Assembly: GCF_003148845.1 (NCBI RefSeq)
Contig: NZ_QGHA01000001.1
Span: forward strand, 186,001-250,000
From: Mucilaginibacter oryzae
GTDB taxonomy: Bacteria > Bacteroidota > Bacteroidia > Sphingobacteriales > Sphingobacteriaceae
Reading direction: 5' to 3'
Length of the DNA stretch: 64,000 nt
The notes under the pieces were generated by a model. The model was given only the letters and a program-made list of their open reading frames with translations. It searched no databases and was not told the DNA's origin. The translations under genes and the position numbers were made by a program. Shown piece by piece: positions 1 through 7,496 of the stretch. The stretch's first letter is position 1, and each line of letters begins with the position of its first letter.

Positions 1-765
1 CTTATTAACGCTACATACGGTTATTTTGTACTGCCCGAATCATTAGACTTAAAAAACCGCAGGCGTTTTGAATGGAAAAAATCAAACCCCATCAGTTCCC
101 TGCGTAATTTGGGCAGATACCCTTCCTTAACCGGCTTAATCGGCGCTTTCTCGTTGGTGTATATCGCCCAAAAATCAGTTGAATATGTGCTATCCTTTTA
201 CGTTACCGAAAAATTTGACTGGACACTGAAAAGCATAGGTTTTTTAGGTTTTTTTATTGGGATTGTACTCGTAGCTATACAAGGTGGCCTCATCAGGATT
301 ACCATCCCCAAATTCGGGCAGGAAAAAAACATCATTGCAGGTTTACTATTTTACACTATCGGCCTAACGCTCATTGCCTTTGCCAGCCAGGGCTGGATGA
401 TGTATGTTTTTATGGTGCCTTACTGTCTCGGCGGCATCTCCGGCCCATCCTTACAGGGGATGATTACGGGTACCGTATCCCCCAAAGAGCAGGGCGAATT
501 ACAAGGATCACTCACCAGCATCAGCAGCCTGGCGGTGATTATCGGTCCGTTGCTGATGAGTTCTGTTTTTCATTTGTTTACGCATCGTAACACCTCTGCT
601 TACTTTCCGGGAGCGCCCTATATTTTAGGGGCAATATTGATGTTGATTGCTGTTTTTATGGCCATGAAAAGTATCAAGAAAAACAGGCTGAACCCCGGAC
701 CAACCCTACCTGAAAACGAGGGCCTTGAATACGAAAAAAAGTCTTCCCTACCGGGGGAGATTTAA
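1..765 (+). CDS. MFS transporter, TetA-like, C-terminal part (5' cut by window edge)
   Basis: The frame is open from base 1 to the TAA at 763-765, so the gene starts outside the window. The first visible residues (YGYFVLPESL, then a basic stretch) match the loop after transmembrane helix 6 of TCR/Tet-type major facilitator transporters. At least five hydrophobic helices follow, which is the C-terminal half of a 12-helix drug/proton antiporter in the inner membrane. The substrate cannot be told. The last codons (KKSSLPGEI) are supplied by an interspersed repeat (734-773) that also occurs near 58.8 kb, so the natural C terminus may have been altered by that repeat. Confidence 0.85.
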   Translation, partial: LINATYGYFVLPESLDLKNRRRFEWKKSNPISSLRNLGRYPSLTGLIGAFSLVYIAQKSVEYVLSFYVTEKFDWTLKSIGFLGFFIGIVLVAIQGGLIRITIPKFGQEKNIIAGLLFYTIGLTLIAFASQGWMMYVFMVPYCLGGISGPSLQGMITGTVSPKEQGELQGSLTSISSLAVIIGPLLMSSVFHLFTHRNTSAYFPGAPYILGAILMLIAVFMAMKSIKKNRLNPGPTLPENEGLEYEKKSSLPGEI

Positions 766-773
766 AGGAGGCT
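734..773 (+). repeat. Interspersed repeat overlapping the MFS stop codon
   Basis: About 40 bp centred on CCCTACCGGGGGAGATTTA. A reverse-complement copy with only about three substitutions lies at 58788-58825, also overlapping the stop codon of a gene. The core can pair with itself (CCC...GGG), so it may also act as a transcription terminator. Confidence 0.6.
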
Positions 774-775
774 GG

Positions 776-1366
776 CTAATCCAACCCGCTTACCCCGCCT
801 GATATTACGAATTTCATCATATCCGCGGCGCTTTTGTCAATGGGTTTTACTTTGTCGGCAGCAATGATCACTACCTGCCCGGCAAATGAATAGGAATAAG
901 GGAAATAAACGGCAACCTCGCCCGGCAGGCCTATTTTTTCCAGGTCTTTCTGAACCAAAAAACCTATTTTTTTTAAGCCGAATTCGTTCACTTCAACCAA
1001 TACCGGCTCATTAAATTTCTTCTCTTCGCCAACAAACGCCTCAGTAAGATCTTTTATGGATGAATACAAAAAAGCGAAGATAGGCAGCCGCGCAAACCAG
1101 CGCCTGAACCAGGCTTTTATCGGCTCGGTAATTACATTGGTTACCAGCACGCCCATTACCATGATCACCACGATGACATTCAGGATGCCTAAACCGGGGA
1201 TATAGATATGCCTGCCTGCCTTATCAACCCAAAGGTCGCTAAGGTTAAGCGCTTTATCTATCGAAGCTACGGCCCAGTACATCAGGAAAATGGCGGCTCC
1301 CACCGGCACAACCACCAGCATGCCCTTTACAAAATACCTGAATAATGCCCGCGCTACCCTGTTCAT
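776..1366 (-). CDS. DUF502 family membrane protein
   Basis: A 196-residue protein with two N-terminal hydrophobic helices (about residues 12-33 and 58-80), then a soluble domain containing a PIFAFLYSSIKDLTEAF-type segment typical of DUF502. Length and layout fit the family. Its biochemical role is not established. It is convergent with the upstream transporter and lies in the same direction as, and 15 bp after, murF-alr, so it may be cotranscribed with it. Confidence 0.8.
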   Translation of the reverse strand: MNRVARALFRYFVKGMLVVVPVGAAIFLMYWAVASIDKALNLSDLWVDKAGRHIYIPGLGILNVIVVIMVMGVLVTNVITEPIKAWFRRWFARLPIFAFLYSSIKDLTEAFVGEEKKFNEPVLVEVNEFGLKKIGFLVQKDLEKIGLPGEVAVYFPYSYSFAGQVVIIAADKVKPIDKSAADMMKFVISGGVSGLD

Positions 1367-1381
1367 TTATAGTACTTGAAT

Positions 1382-3844
1382 TTACTCGTAAAAGTACACC
1401 CTTTTTACCCTTTGCGAAATATTAGTTAATATTTCATAAGGGATGGTGCCTATCTGTTTAGCCAGTTCTTCAATACGGTGCTCGGCATCAAATATAATCA
1501 CCTCGTCGCCCTCCTGCACATCGAGTCCGCTTACATCAAGCATGCACATATCCATGGTAATATTGCCTACCGTTGGCACAACGGTACCCCGCACCAGCAT
1601 TTTGCCTACGCCTTTGCCAAAGGCGCGTAAGTAACCGTCGGCATAGCCGATGCGCACCGTGGCAATTTTACCGTCTTTTGCCAGGCTACCGCTGCGGCTG
1701 TAGCTGATGGTATCGCCGGCGCCAATCTTTTTTACCTGCGCTACGCTGGTTTTTAAGCTGGCAATGGGTTGTAAACCCGTTTCGGACGCGGACACCGACG
1801 AATCGATACCGTACAATCCGATCCCTAATCGCACCATATCATAATGCGCCTGCGGCCAGCGGCTGATGCCCGAGGTGTTGCAGATGTGCTTAATTACTTC
1901 ATAGCCCAATGTAGCTTCAATCTGTTTAAAAGCTTTCTCAAAACGTTTGATTTGTTTTTTGGTAAACTCATCATGTTCCGGCGCTTCGCTCGCGGCCAGG
2001 TGCGAAAATACCGATTGCACCCTTAAGTACCGGTTGGTTTCCAGCATATCGCATAATGTTTCTATCTCATAACCTTCAAAACCAAGGCGGTGCATGCCAG
2101 TATCAATTTTAAGGTGAACAGGATAATTAACAATGTTTTTGCCTATGGCGTAGGTAACAAAATCATCCAGCAGGCCAAAGCTGTAAATAACGGGCTCCAG
2201 CTTGTTTTCGGTTAATTTATCAAATGCCGATGCTTCGGGGTTAAGCACTTTGATGGGCAGGGTAATACCGGCCTGCCGCAACGATACGCCTTCATCAATA
2301 TAGGCTACCGCCAGGTAATCAACCTTGTTATACTGCAGCATATTGGCTACCTCAAACGTGCCGCTGCCATAACTGAAAGCCTTAACCATGGCCATCACTT
2401 TTACACCCGGCTTCAGCTTAGCGCGATAAAAGTTGAGGTTGTTCAGCAAGCTGTTCAGGTTAATCTCCATAATGGTTTCATGCGCCTTTTGGGCCAGAGC
2501 TCGGCTCACCAGCTCAAATTCAAAACTTCGGGAGCCTTTGATCAGGATGGTTTCATCTTTAAAAGCAAGCGATTTTAATTGCTGCAGCAGCGTGGCGGTA
2601 TCTTTAAAAAAATACTGTTCGGCCACATCGAAATAGTGCTGGTGAGCTTGTAAAGCTTCGCCTACCCCAACAAATTTATCCACCTTTTTAGTGCCGACCA
2701 ATTCGGCCACCTGTTTATACAAAACATCCTGCGGTAAACCGGATTGGTAAATATCCGACAGGATGAGCGTTTGTTTCTGGTGCTGATTTTGTTGCGATAA
2801 AAAATTTAACGCAATCTCGAGCGATTGCAGATCGGAGTTGTACGAATCATCAATAACCGAGCAATTGTTTACGCCGTTTTTCAATTCCAACCGCATGCTT
2901 ACGGGGGTAAGGCGTTCAATGCGTTTATCGGTTTCGACAGCGCTGTACCCCATCGCCAGCATAACGGCCCAGCAGGTAATGGCGTTCTCTACCGAGGCCT
3001 GATCTGTAAAAGGAATGAGGCATTCAATTTCTTTACCCTGGTAACGCGCCCGCAGGTAGTAATTTTTGCTGATCACCGTTTCGCTGAAAACATACAGGTC
3101 GGCCTCGCGTAACTTGCGGCTCCAGGTAAAGGTTTCCAGGGCCGTGATCTCGTTTTTAAAATCGAGCAGCTGATCATAATTATGAATGAGCAGTTTGCTG
3201 CTTTTAAACAACTTTAACTTTTCGAGTAGCTTTTGTTTTGGCGATTCAAAGCCTTCGTCATGCGCAGGGCCCATGTGGGTAAGCACACCTATTTCGGGCT
3301 TGATCATAGCCTCCAGGCGGTCCATCTCGTTAACGGTAGAAATTCCGGCTTCGAAAATACCCAGTTCATTCCGCTCACTAATCTGCCATACCGAAAGCGG
3401 CACGCCTATCTGCGAATTATAGCTTTTCGGGTTCCGCACAATATTTTTATCGGCCGAAAGCAACTGGTACAGCCATTCCTTAACAATGGTTTTGCCATTA
3501 CTGCCCGTAATGCCAATTACCTGCAAATTAAAACGATTGCGGTGGTAAGCAGCCAAAGCCTGCATAGCGGCCAGCGGATCAGGAACCAATAAGAAGTTGG
3601 CGCCGGGCAGGTTAAACTCAGGGCCATGCCCCACTACAAAATTACGCACACCGGCGGCATAAGCCTCGGCAACAAACTCGTGCCCGTTGCGCCTGCCCCT
3701 CAATGCGAAAAACAGGCCTTCGGCAGGGTTATTGATTCGGCGGCTATCGGTAAACAGTGCGCTGATGGTATAATCATGCACAATATTGCCGTCGGCCTTG
3801 ATAATTTGCTTAATGGCTGCTATGGTATATGTAGTGTTGGGCAT
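1382..3844 (-). CDS. Bifunctional MurF / alanine racemase fusion
   Basis: The N-terminal half is MurF, which joins D-Ala-D-Ala to UDP-MurNAc-tripeptide: the ATP loop GITGSNGKT is at about residue 111. The C-terminal half (from about residue 455) is a PLP alanine racemase: the lysine motif is MVKAFSYGSG and the C-terminal barrel motif is VGNITMDMCMLDV. The fusion is the standard form in Bacteroidota and couples D-Ala production to its use in peptidoglycan synthesis in the cytoplasm. The frame can be opened further upstream to 3994, but that would overlap recX; the ATG at 3844 begins the conserved sequence (MPNTTYTIAAI) and leaves a 60-bp divergent promoter region. 820 residues, full length. 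Confidence 0.93.
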   Translation of the reverse strand: MPNTTYTIAAIKQIIKADGNIVHDYTISALFTDSRRINNPAEGLFFALRGRRNGHEFVAEAYAAGVRNFVVGHGPEFNLPGANFLLVPDPLAAMQALAAYHRNRFNLQVIGITGSNGKTIVKEWLYQLLSADKNIVRNPKSYNSQIGVPLSVWQISERNELGIFEAGISTVNEMDRLEAMIKPEIGVLTHMGPAHDEGFESPKQKLLEKLKLFKSSKLLIHNYDQLLDFKNEITALETFTWSRKLREADLYVFSETVISKNYYLRARYQGKEIECLIPFTDQASVENAITCWAVMLAMGYSAVETDKRIERLTPVSMRLELKNGVNNCSVIDDSYNSDLQSLEIALNFLSQQNQHQKQTLILSDIYQSGLPQDVLYKQVAELVGTKKVDKFVGVGEALQAHQHYFDVAEQYFFKDTATLLQQLKSLAFKDETILIKGSRSFEFELVSRALAQKAHETIMEINLNSLLNNLNFYRAKLKPGVKVMAMVKAFSYGSGTFEVANMLQYNKVDYLAVAYIDEGVSLRQAGITLPIKVLNPEASAFDKLTENKLEPVIYSFGLLDDFVTYAIGKNIVNYPVHLKIDTGMHRLGFEGYEIETLCDMLETNRYLRVQSVFSHLAASEAPEHDEFTKKQIKRFEKAFKQIEATLGYEVIKHICNTSGISRWPQAHYDMVRLGIGLYGIDSSVSASETGLQPIASLKTSVAQVKKIGAGDTISYSRSGSLAKDGKIATVRIGYADGYLRAFGKGVGKMLVRGTVVPTVGNITMDMCMLDVSGLDVQEGDEVIIFDAEHRIEELAKQIGTIPYEILTNISQRVKRVYFYE

Positions 3845-3904
3845 GCCGCTAATTTGGAGATATTTAAAACAAATAGCATAATTTTTAACGAATTTTGACT
3901 TTTG

Positions 3905-4387
3905 ATGGAGCAACCCCGAGCAATAAAAATAAGCGACCCGAAAATTGCCCTTACTAAAGCAGAGCATTTTTGCGCCTACCAGGAACGTTCGCAACAGGAA
4001 GTGCGCGATAAGCTTTACGAGTGGGGATTATGGCCGGATGCCATTGAACAAATCATAACCCAACTGATTGAAGGCAACTTTTTAAACGAGGCCCGGTTTG
4101 CCAACGCCTACGCGCAGGGCAAATTTAAGCAGAAGGCATGGGGTAAGATCAAGATAAAACAAGGCCTTAAATTAAAACGCGTACCCGATGTACTGATCAA
4201 AAAAGCGCTGCTGGGTATTGACCTTGATGATTACTTAGCCACCCTAACCCGGCTGTTGCAAAAAAAGGCGGCCACCTTAACCGAAAAAAACGAAATGAAA
4301 CGACGTTACAAACTACAACAATACGCCATGGGCCGCGGCTATGAATCCGGGCTTATTGCTGATGTTTTGAAAAACAGCGGGTTATAA
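3905..4387 (+). CDS. recX: Regulatory protein RecX
   Basis: A 160-residue protein of the RecX family, which modulates RecA filaments. It has the three-helix repeat layout: an N-terminal motif CAYQERSQQEVRDKL, a middle FLNEARFANAYAQGKFKQKAWG, and a C-terminal YAMGRGYESGLIADVLK. The middle motif is the family hallmark (given here in part only as FANAYAQGKFKQKAWG). A TTG three bases upstream is also in frame; the ATG at 3905 is preferred. Divergent from murF-alr. Confidence 0.9.
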   Translation: MEQPRAIKISDPKIALTKAEHFCAYQERSQQEVRDKLYEWGLWPDAIEQIITQLIEGNFLNEARFANAYAQGKFKQKAWGKIKIKQGLKLKRVPDVLIKKALLGIDLDDYLATLTRLLQKKAATLTEKNEMKRRYKLQQYAMGRGYESGLIADVLKNSGL

Positions 4388-4415
4388 ACTATTTAAAAAA
4401 AATTGAAAATTTTTC

Positions 4416-4445
4416 TTGCAGGCTATTCAATTCTGCCTATATTTG
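4416..4445 (+). promoter_or_regulatory. Promoter of the tRNA-Gly/tRNA-Leu unit
   Basis: TTG at 4416-4418, a 19-bp spacer and TATATTTG at 4438-4445 match the Bacteroidota -33 / -7 consensus (TTG, TAnnTTTG). It lies about 65 bp upstream of tRNA-Gly and nothing else follows it. Confidence 0.6.
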
Positions 4446-4510
4446 CACTCCCGCAAACGAGATAGGCAAACGATTAACGAAAGCCAACTCAAAAAAGCGA
4501 GAATACCAAT

Positions 4511-4583
<73 letters not shown>

Positions 4584-4588
4584 CAAAG

Positions 4589-4620
4589 CCCTTCCGGTAA
4601 CAAAGAAGGGTTTTATTTTT
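4589..4620 (+). terminator. Possible terminator between the two tRNAs
   Basis: The stem CCCTTC / GAAGGG (4589-4594 and 4605-4610) is followed by a T-rich run TTTTATTTTT. It may be leaky, since tRNA-Leu follows with no obvious promoter of its own. Confidence 0.5.
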
Positions 4621-4635
4621 AAAAGGTTAACACCT

Positions 4636-4720
4636 GCTCAGATGGTGGAACTGGTAGACACGCAGGACTTAAAATCCTGTTCCCGTAAACGGAGTGCGGG
4701 TTCGATTCCCGCTCTGAGTA
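4636..4720 (+). tRNA. tRNA-Leu (anticodon UAA); integration site of the island
   Basis: An 85-base class II tRNA. The acceptor GCTCAGA pairs with TCTGAGT, the anticodon arm is CAGGA-CTTAAAA-TCCTG (anticodon TAA), there is a long variable arm, and the T loop is TTCGATT. Its last 22 bases plus one more recur at 48041-48063, so this gene is the attachment site. The integrating element carries a replacement 3' end that keeps the tRNA functional. Confidence 0.97.
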
Positions 4721-4721
4721 C
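4699..4721 (+). other. attL: 23-bp direct repeat in tRNA-Leu 3' end
   Basis: The T arm and acceptor end of tRNA-Leu (starts GGTTCGATTCCC, ends TCTGAGTAC) are repeated exactly at 48041-48063. A tyrosine recombinase gene begins about 240 bp inside. This is the usual arrangement for tRNA-directed integrases. Confidence 0.88.
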
Positions 4722-4746
4722 AAAAGCAGAGTAAAATCGCTTCAAA

Positions 4747-4780
4747 AGCCCTTAAATCAAATGATTTAGGGGCTTTTTCT
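4747..4780 (+). terminator. Terminator after tRNA-Leu (element-borne)
   Basis: The stem AGCCCTTAAATCA / TGATTTAGGGGCT has a two-base loop and one wobble pair, followed by TTTTTCTTTT. It lies inside the element, which has brought its own terminator along with the tRNA 3' end. The terminator at 48075-48106 is probably the one originally downstream of this tRNA. Confidence 0.75.
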
Positions 4781-4803
4781 TTTAAAACCCCTCCAAAAGA
4801 TTC

Positions 4804-4867
4804 ATTCAACCTCATGTTTTAGTTGAACGATTCGTTGAACTCGCAAGAGCATTCAAAATCGTTCAAC
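4804..4867. promoter_or_regulatory. Repeated GTTGAAC boxes next to attL (possible integrase arm sites)
   Basis: GTTGAAC occurs at 4822-4828 and 4834-4840, its reverse complement GTTCAAC at 4861-4867, and ATTCAAC at 4804-4810. Short repeated boxes between an att core and an integrase gene are typical of arm-type recombinase sites, but they could also be operators of the integrase gene. Confidence 0.4.
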
Positions 4868-4964
4868 GAAAAGCTTACAAAGCTTTGTATATCAACATGT
4901 TTCAGAGATGAACATCTTGATAAAAAGGCCATCAAAATCGACATTTGTTTAACTTTTTTATTGA

Positions 4965-6194
4965 ATGATTATGTTGGAAAAAAGCTTCGGGTTAATGTTC
5001 TTCATGCGCAAACCCAAAAACAGCCCAAATGGTATTTATCCTATCTACCTGAGAATTACAGTCGATGGTAAATCTAGCGAGCTATCTACTAAAAGAAAAT
5101 GCCACACTTCTACCTGGAGTGCAAAGACCGGACGTTCAACCGGTAGCAAAGAAACGACCCGGGAATTAAACTCCTTTCTGGATACACTTACACAGCAAGT
5201 CTACCAGGCAAAGCGGCGACTGATGGAAGCTGATAAAGAACTTACAGCCGAGGCCATCAAGAAGAATATGACAGGTGCCGATGAAGACAAAAAGACAATC
5301 ATTGAAGTATTCAATAAGCATAACCAACAATTGAAAGCACTTGAAGGGAAGGAATTTGCAAGCAATACCATCAAGCGATACGCCACAACACTGGAGCATA
5401 CAAAAAGCTTCCTAAAATGGAAATATGGCGCAGAGGATCTTGACGTCAGAAAACTGAATCATGAAACGATAGCAGAATTTGACTTCTGGCTGAAGGGCGT
5501 TCAAAAATGCAACCATAACTCAACAATGAAATATCTGTCAAACTTTAAAAAGATTGTTTTAATTGCGGTTAAAAACAAATGGCTGTCATCTGATCCCTTC
5601 GCAAACTTTAAATTCACTAAAAAGCCTGTTCAGCGACACGCTTTAACCGAGCATGAGTTAAATGCCATTGCCACCAAAAATTTTAAAAACGAAAGATTAC
5701 AAAGTGTAAGGGATATTTTCATTTTTAGTTGCTACACTGGTCTCTCTTATGCTGATGTCCAAAAATTACGGACAGATGAACTGCATATCGGCATCGATAA
5801 AAATCTATGGATTTTTACTAATCGGCAGAAAACCGGCGCTTCGACAAGAATGCCCCTCATGCCAGAGGCCCTAGCCATCGTTGAGAAATATAAAGCGCAT
5901 CCAAGATGTGTTGTAAGCGGATTACTCCTGCCTATTTTAAGCAACCAAAAGATGAATTCTTATCTGAAGGAAATAGCTGATACTTGTGATATAGATAAAC
6001 CACTTACATTCCATATCGCAAGGCACACATTTGCTACTACGGTTACATTGAGTCATGGAGTTCCCATAGAAACAGTTTCTAAAATACTGGGACATTCATC
6101 GATTAAACAGACACAACATTATGCTAAACTTACTGATAATAAAGTCAGCGACGATATTAATCAGTTGATCACCAAACGCCATCTAATAGGTTGA
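4965..6194 (+). CDS. Tyrosine recombinase / site-specific integrase
   Basis: A 409-residue phage-integrase family protein with the layout common in Bacteroidota elements: an Arm-DNA-binding N-terminal domain (FFMRKPKNSPNGIYPIYLR), a SAM-like core-binding domain (about 110-205), and a catalytic domain (about 225-400). Catalytic residues visible are Lys289, His350-x-x-Arg353, His377 and nucleophile Tyr386 (HSSIKQTQHYAKL). The usual first catalytic Arg in TGLR is a Ser (TGLSYADV, residue 261), a substitution also known from the CTnDOT integrase. It probably integrates and excises the island at tRNA-Leu. Start choice is uncertain: ATGs at 4965, 4971 and 4995 are all possible. Confidence 0.93.
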   Translation: MIMLEKSFGLMFFMRKPKNSPNGIYPIYLRITVDGKSSELSTKRKCHTSTWSAKTGRSTGSKETTRELNSFLDTLTQQVYQAKRRLMEADKELTAEAIKKNMTGADEDKKTIIEVFNKHNQQLKALEGKEFASNTIKRYATTLEHTKSFLKWKYGAEDLDVRKLNHETIAEFDFWLKGVQKCNHNSTMKYLSNFKKIVLIAVKNKWLSSDPFANFKFTKKPVQRHALTEHELNAIATKNFKNERLQSVRDIFIFSCYTGLSYADVQKLRTDELHIGIDKNLWIFTNRQKTGASTRMPLMPEALAIVEKYKAHPRCVVSGLLLPILSNQKMNSYLKEIADTCDIDKPLTFHIARHTFATTVTLSHGVPIETVSKILGHSSIKQTQHYAKLTDNKVSDDINQLITKRHLIG

Positions 6195-6275
6195 TATTAA
6201 AACATCAAGCATTTACAATCACTAAAAACATAACTTAATGGAGAATTTGATGATGCCAAAGAATATAGACCACGA

Positions 6276-6313
6276 AAAGCAGCATAAGGTATATTATAAG
6301 CTTATGCTGCTTT
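6276..6313 (+). terminator. Terminator after the integrase gene
   Basis: A perfect 13-bp inverted repeat (AAAGCAGCATAAG / CTTATGCTGCTTT) with a 12-base loop. It ends in TTT only, so it may also be a bidirectional hairpin. Confidence 0.55.
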
Positions 6314-6353
6314 AAAACATCTGATTTAGATAAATTATTTTAGTTAATTTTGT

Positions 6354-6623
6354 ATGAGAACATTACAACAGATCATGCGCAGCACAGTAAAAGACATACG
6401 TTCCAAATCGATATTCGAATTGTCGGGTCAGGAACTGGCCGACAGGCTTCGTCCTACCGCTGATGTCGTAATGCGCGAAACATTCAATAGGAATGGCTAT
6501 CTCACCTACTTCGATAAAGCGGTCTGTCCCAACACCGACTACATGGTGCATGAGTATCGCGATAGAAAAGAGCTGGTACGAATAGATGACCAAGGCACAG
6601 CACACCTGATCAAAATCCTTTAG
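6354..6623 (+). CDS. Small hypothetical protein, possible antitoxin partner
   Basis: An 89-residue protein that I do not recognise. It is charged and soluble, with no membrane segment. The N-terminal half (LQQIMRSTVKDIRSKS, then a helical ELSGQELADRLRP) could be a helical or DNA-binding part. The stop codon lies two bases before the zeta-like gene, so the two are surely cotranscribed, and the small-gene-then-kinase order is that of a toxin-antitoxin pair. That role is inferred from position only. A second Met at residue 8 is an alternative start. Confidence 0.6.
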   Translation: MRTLQQIMRSTVKDIRSKSIFELSGQELADRLRPTADVVMRETFNRNGYLTYFDKAVCPNTDYMVHEYRDRKELVRIDDQGTAHLIKIL

Positions 6624-6625
6624 TT

Positions 6626-7288
6626 ATGACTTTGGATAACCCGCAACTACTGATCGTGGCGGGGCCGAACGGTGCAGGTAAATCTACTTTTTCAAAAGAT
6701 TTATCCGCAGCCGGTGAATTTATCTTTGACGCAGATAAAGAGGCTGCAAAGATTGAAGCACTTTATCCCGGCCTCTCAGGCGAAAGCATATCTTACGTAG
6801 TTGAGCAATATTTCCAGGACTGCATAGCACAAGTATTAAAAAACAAAACGGATTTTACGGTTGAAACAAATTTAAGAGATACGGGGCTTCTGGATATCGT
6901 AAACCGGTTTAAGGAAAATAATTATGTTGCCAGCGTAATTTATATTGGTCTGGGCGACGTTAAGCAATCCATGGAACGCGTTACAGCGCGTGTCAAAGGA
7001 GGCGGTCATTTTGTAGACACAAGTAGCATCCGTTATAATTTTATCGAAGGGTTAAAGAACTTTGAATACTTGGCGGATCGTTTTGAAAACGTTGAATTCA
7101 TCGATGCCAGTGGAAATTTATACGGGCTGAAATCATTACTAAGCGTACAGAACCGGCAAATAGTTTTTGTGAGTAATGACTTGCCTGAATGGGCTAAACC
7201 TACTATTTCGGCAATTGTAAAGGTATTCGGTCGTATTTTACCGGAGCAAGACAACGATAATGAACATCGTCGAGGTCCCAGACGTTAG
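6626..7288 (+). CDS. Zeta-toxin-like P-loop kinase
   Basis: A 220-residue protein with Walker A AGPNGAGKSTFSKD (about residues 12-25), the acidic FDADKEA, a conserved ETNLRDTG, and RVKGGGHFV. These form the set seen in zeta/UNAG-kinase-like proteins, which phosphorylate UDP-N-acetylglucosamine or a related substrate. The C-terminal tail is short and charged. It follows the 89-residue gene by two bases. Zeta-like kinases in mobile elements can act as addiction toxins; here that is an inference, since the upstream protein is not a recognised epsilon antitoxin. Confidence 0.8.
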   Translation: MTLDNPQLLIVAGPNGAGKSTFSKDLSAAGEFIFDADKEAAKIEALYPGLSGESISYVVEQYFQDCIAQVLKNKTDFTVETNLRDTGLLDIVNRFKENNYVASVIYIGLGDVKQSMERVTARVKGGGHFVDTSSIRYNFIEGLKNFEYLADRFENVEFIDASGNLYGLKSLLSVQNRQIVFVSNDLPEWAKPTISAIVKVFGRILPEQDNDNEHRRGPRR

Positions 7289-7496
7289 AGAAACGATTGA
7301 ATGTATATTTCTATTTCGAAATAAAATGAAGTGTCGATATCATTTATAGGTCTTTATTTTCCACTGGCACAATGAGAGCCTAAATGCGCCACATTGACCA
7401 AATTTTTTATTAAGAGTCTTTTACTTCATAATCCTTCGATCTACAGTTCGAATCTCTCCGGGATCACTTTCTCCGGTCGGGCTATGCACGTAAGTC

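Noticed and set aside
3845..3994. 50-residue N-terminal extension of MurF-Alr
   Set aside because: It would overlap recX and has no similarity to MurF; the ATG at 3844 begins the conserved sequence.
4823..5071. 82-residue frame before the integrase
   Set aside because: It overlaps the integrase start in another frame, spans the repeated GTTGAAC boxes and has no protein-like pattern.
7430..7480. tRNA-like end (AGTTCGAATCTCTCCGGGATC) downstream of the zeta-like gene
   Set aside because: The T loop lacks a pairing stem and no acceptor or anticodon arm is nearby; at most a worn fragment.
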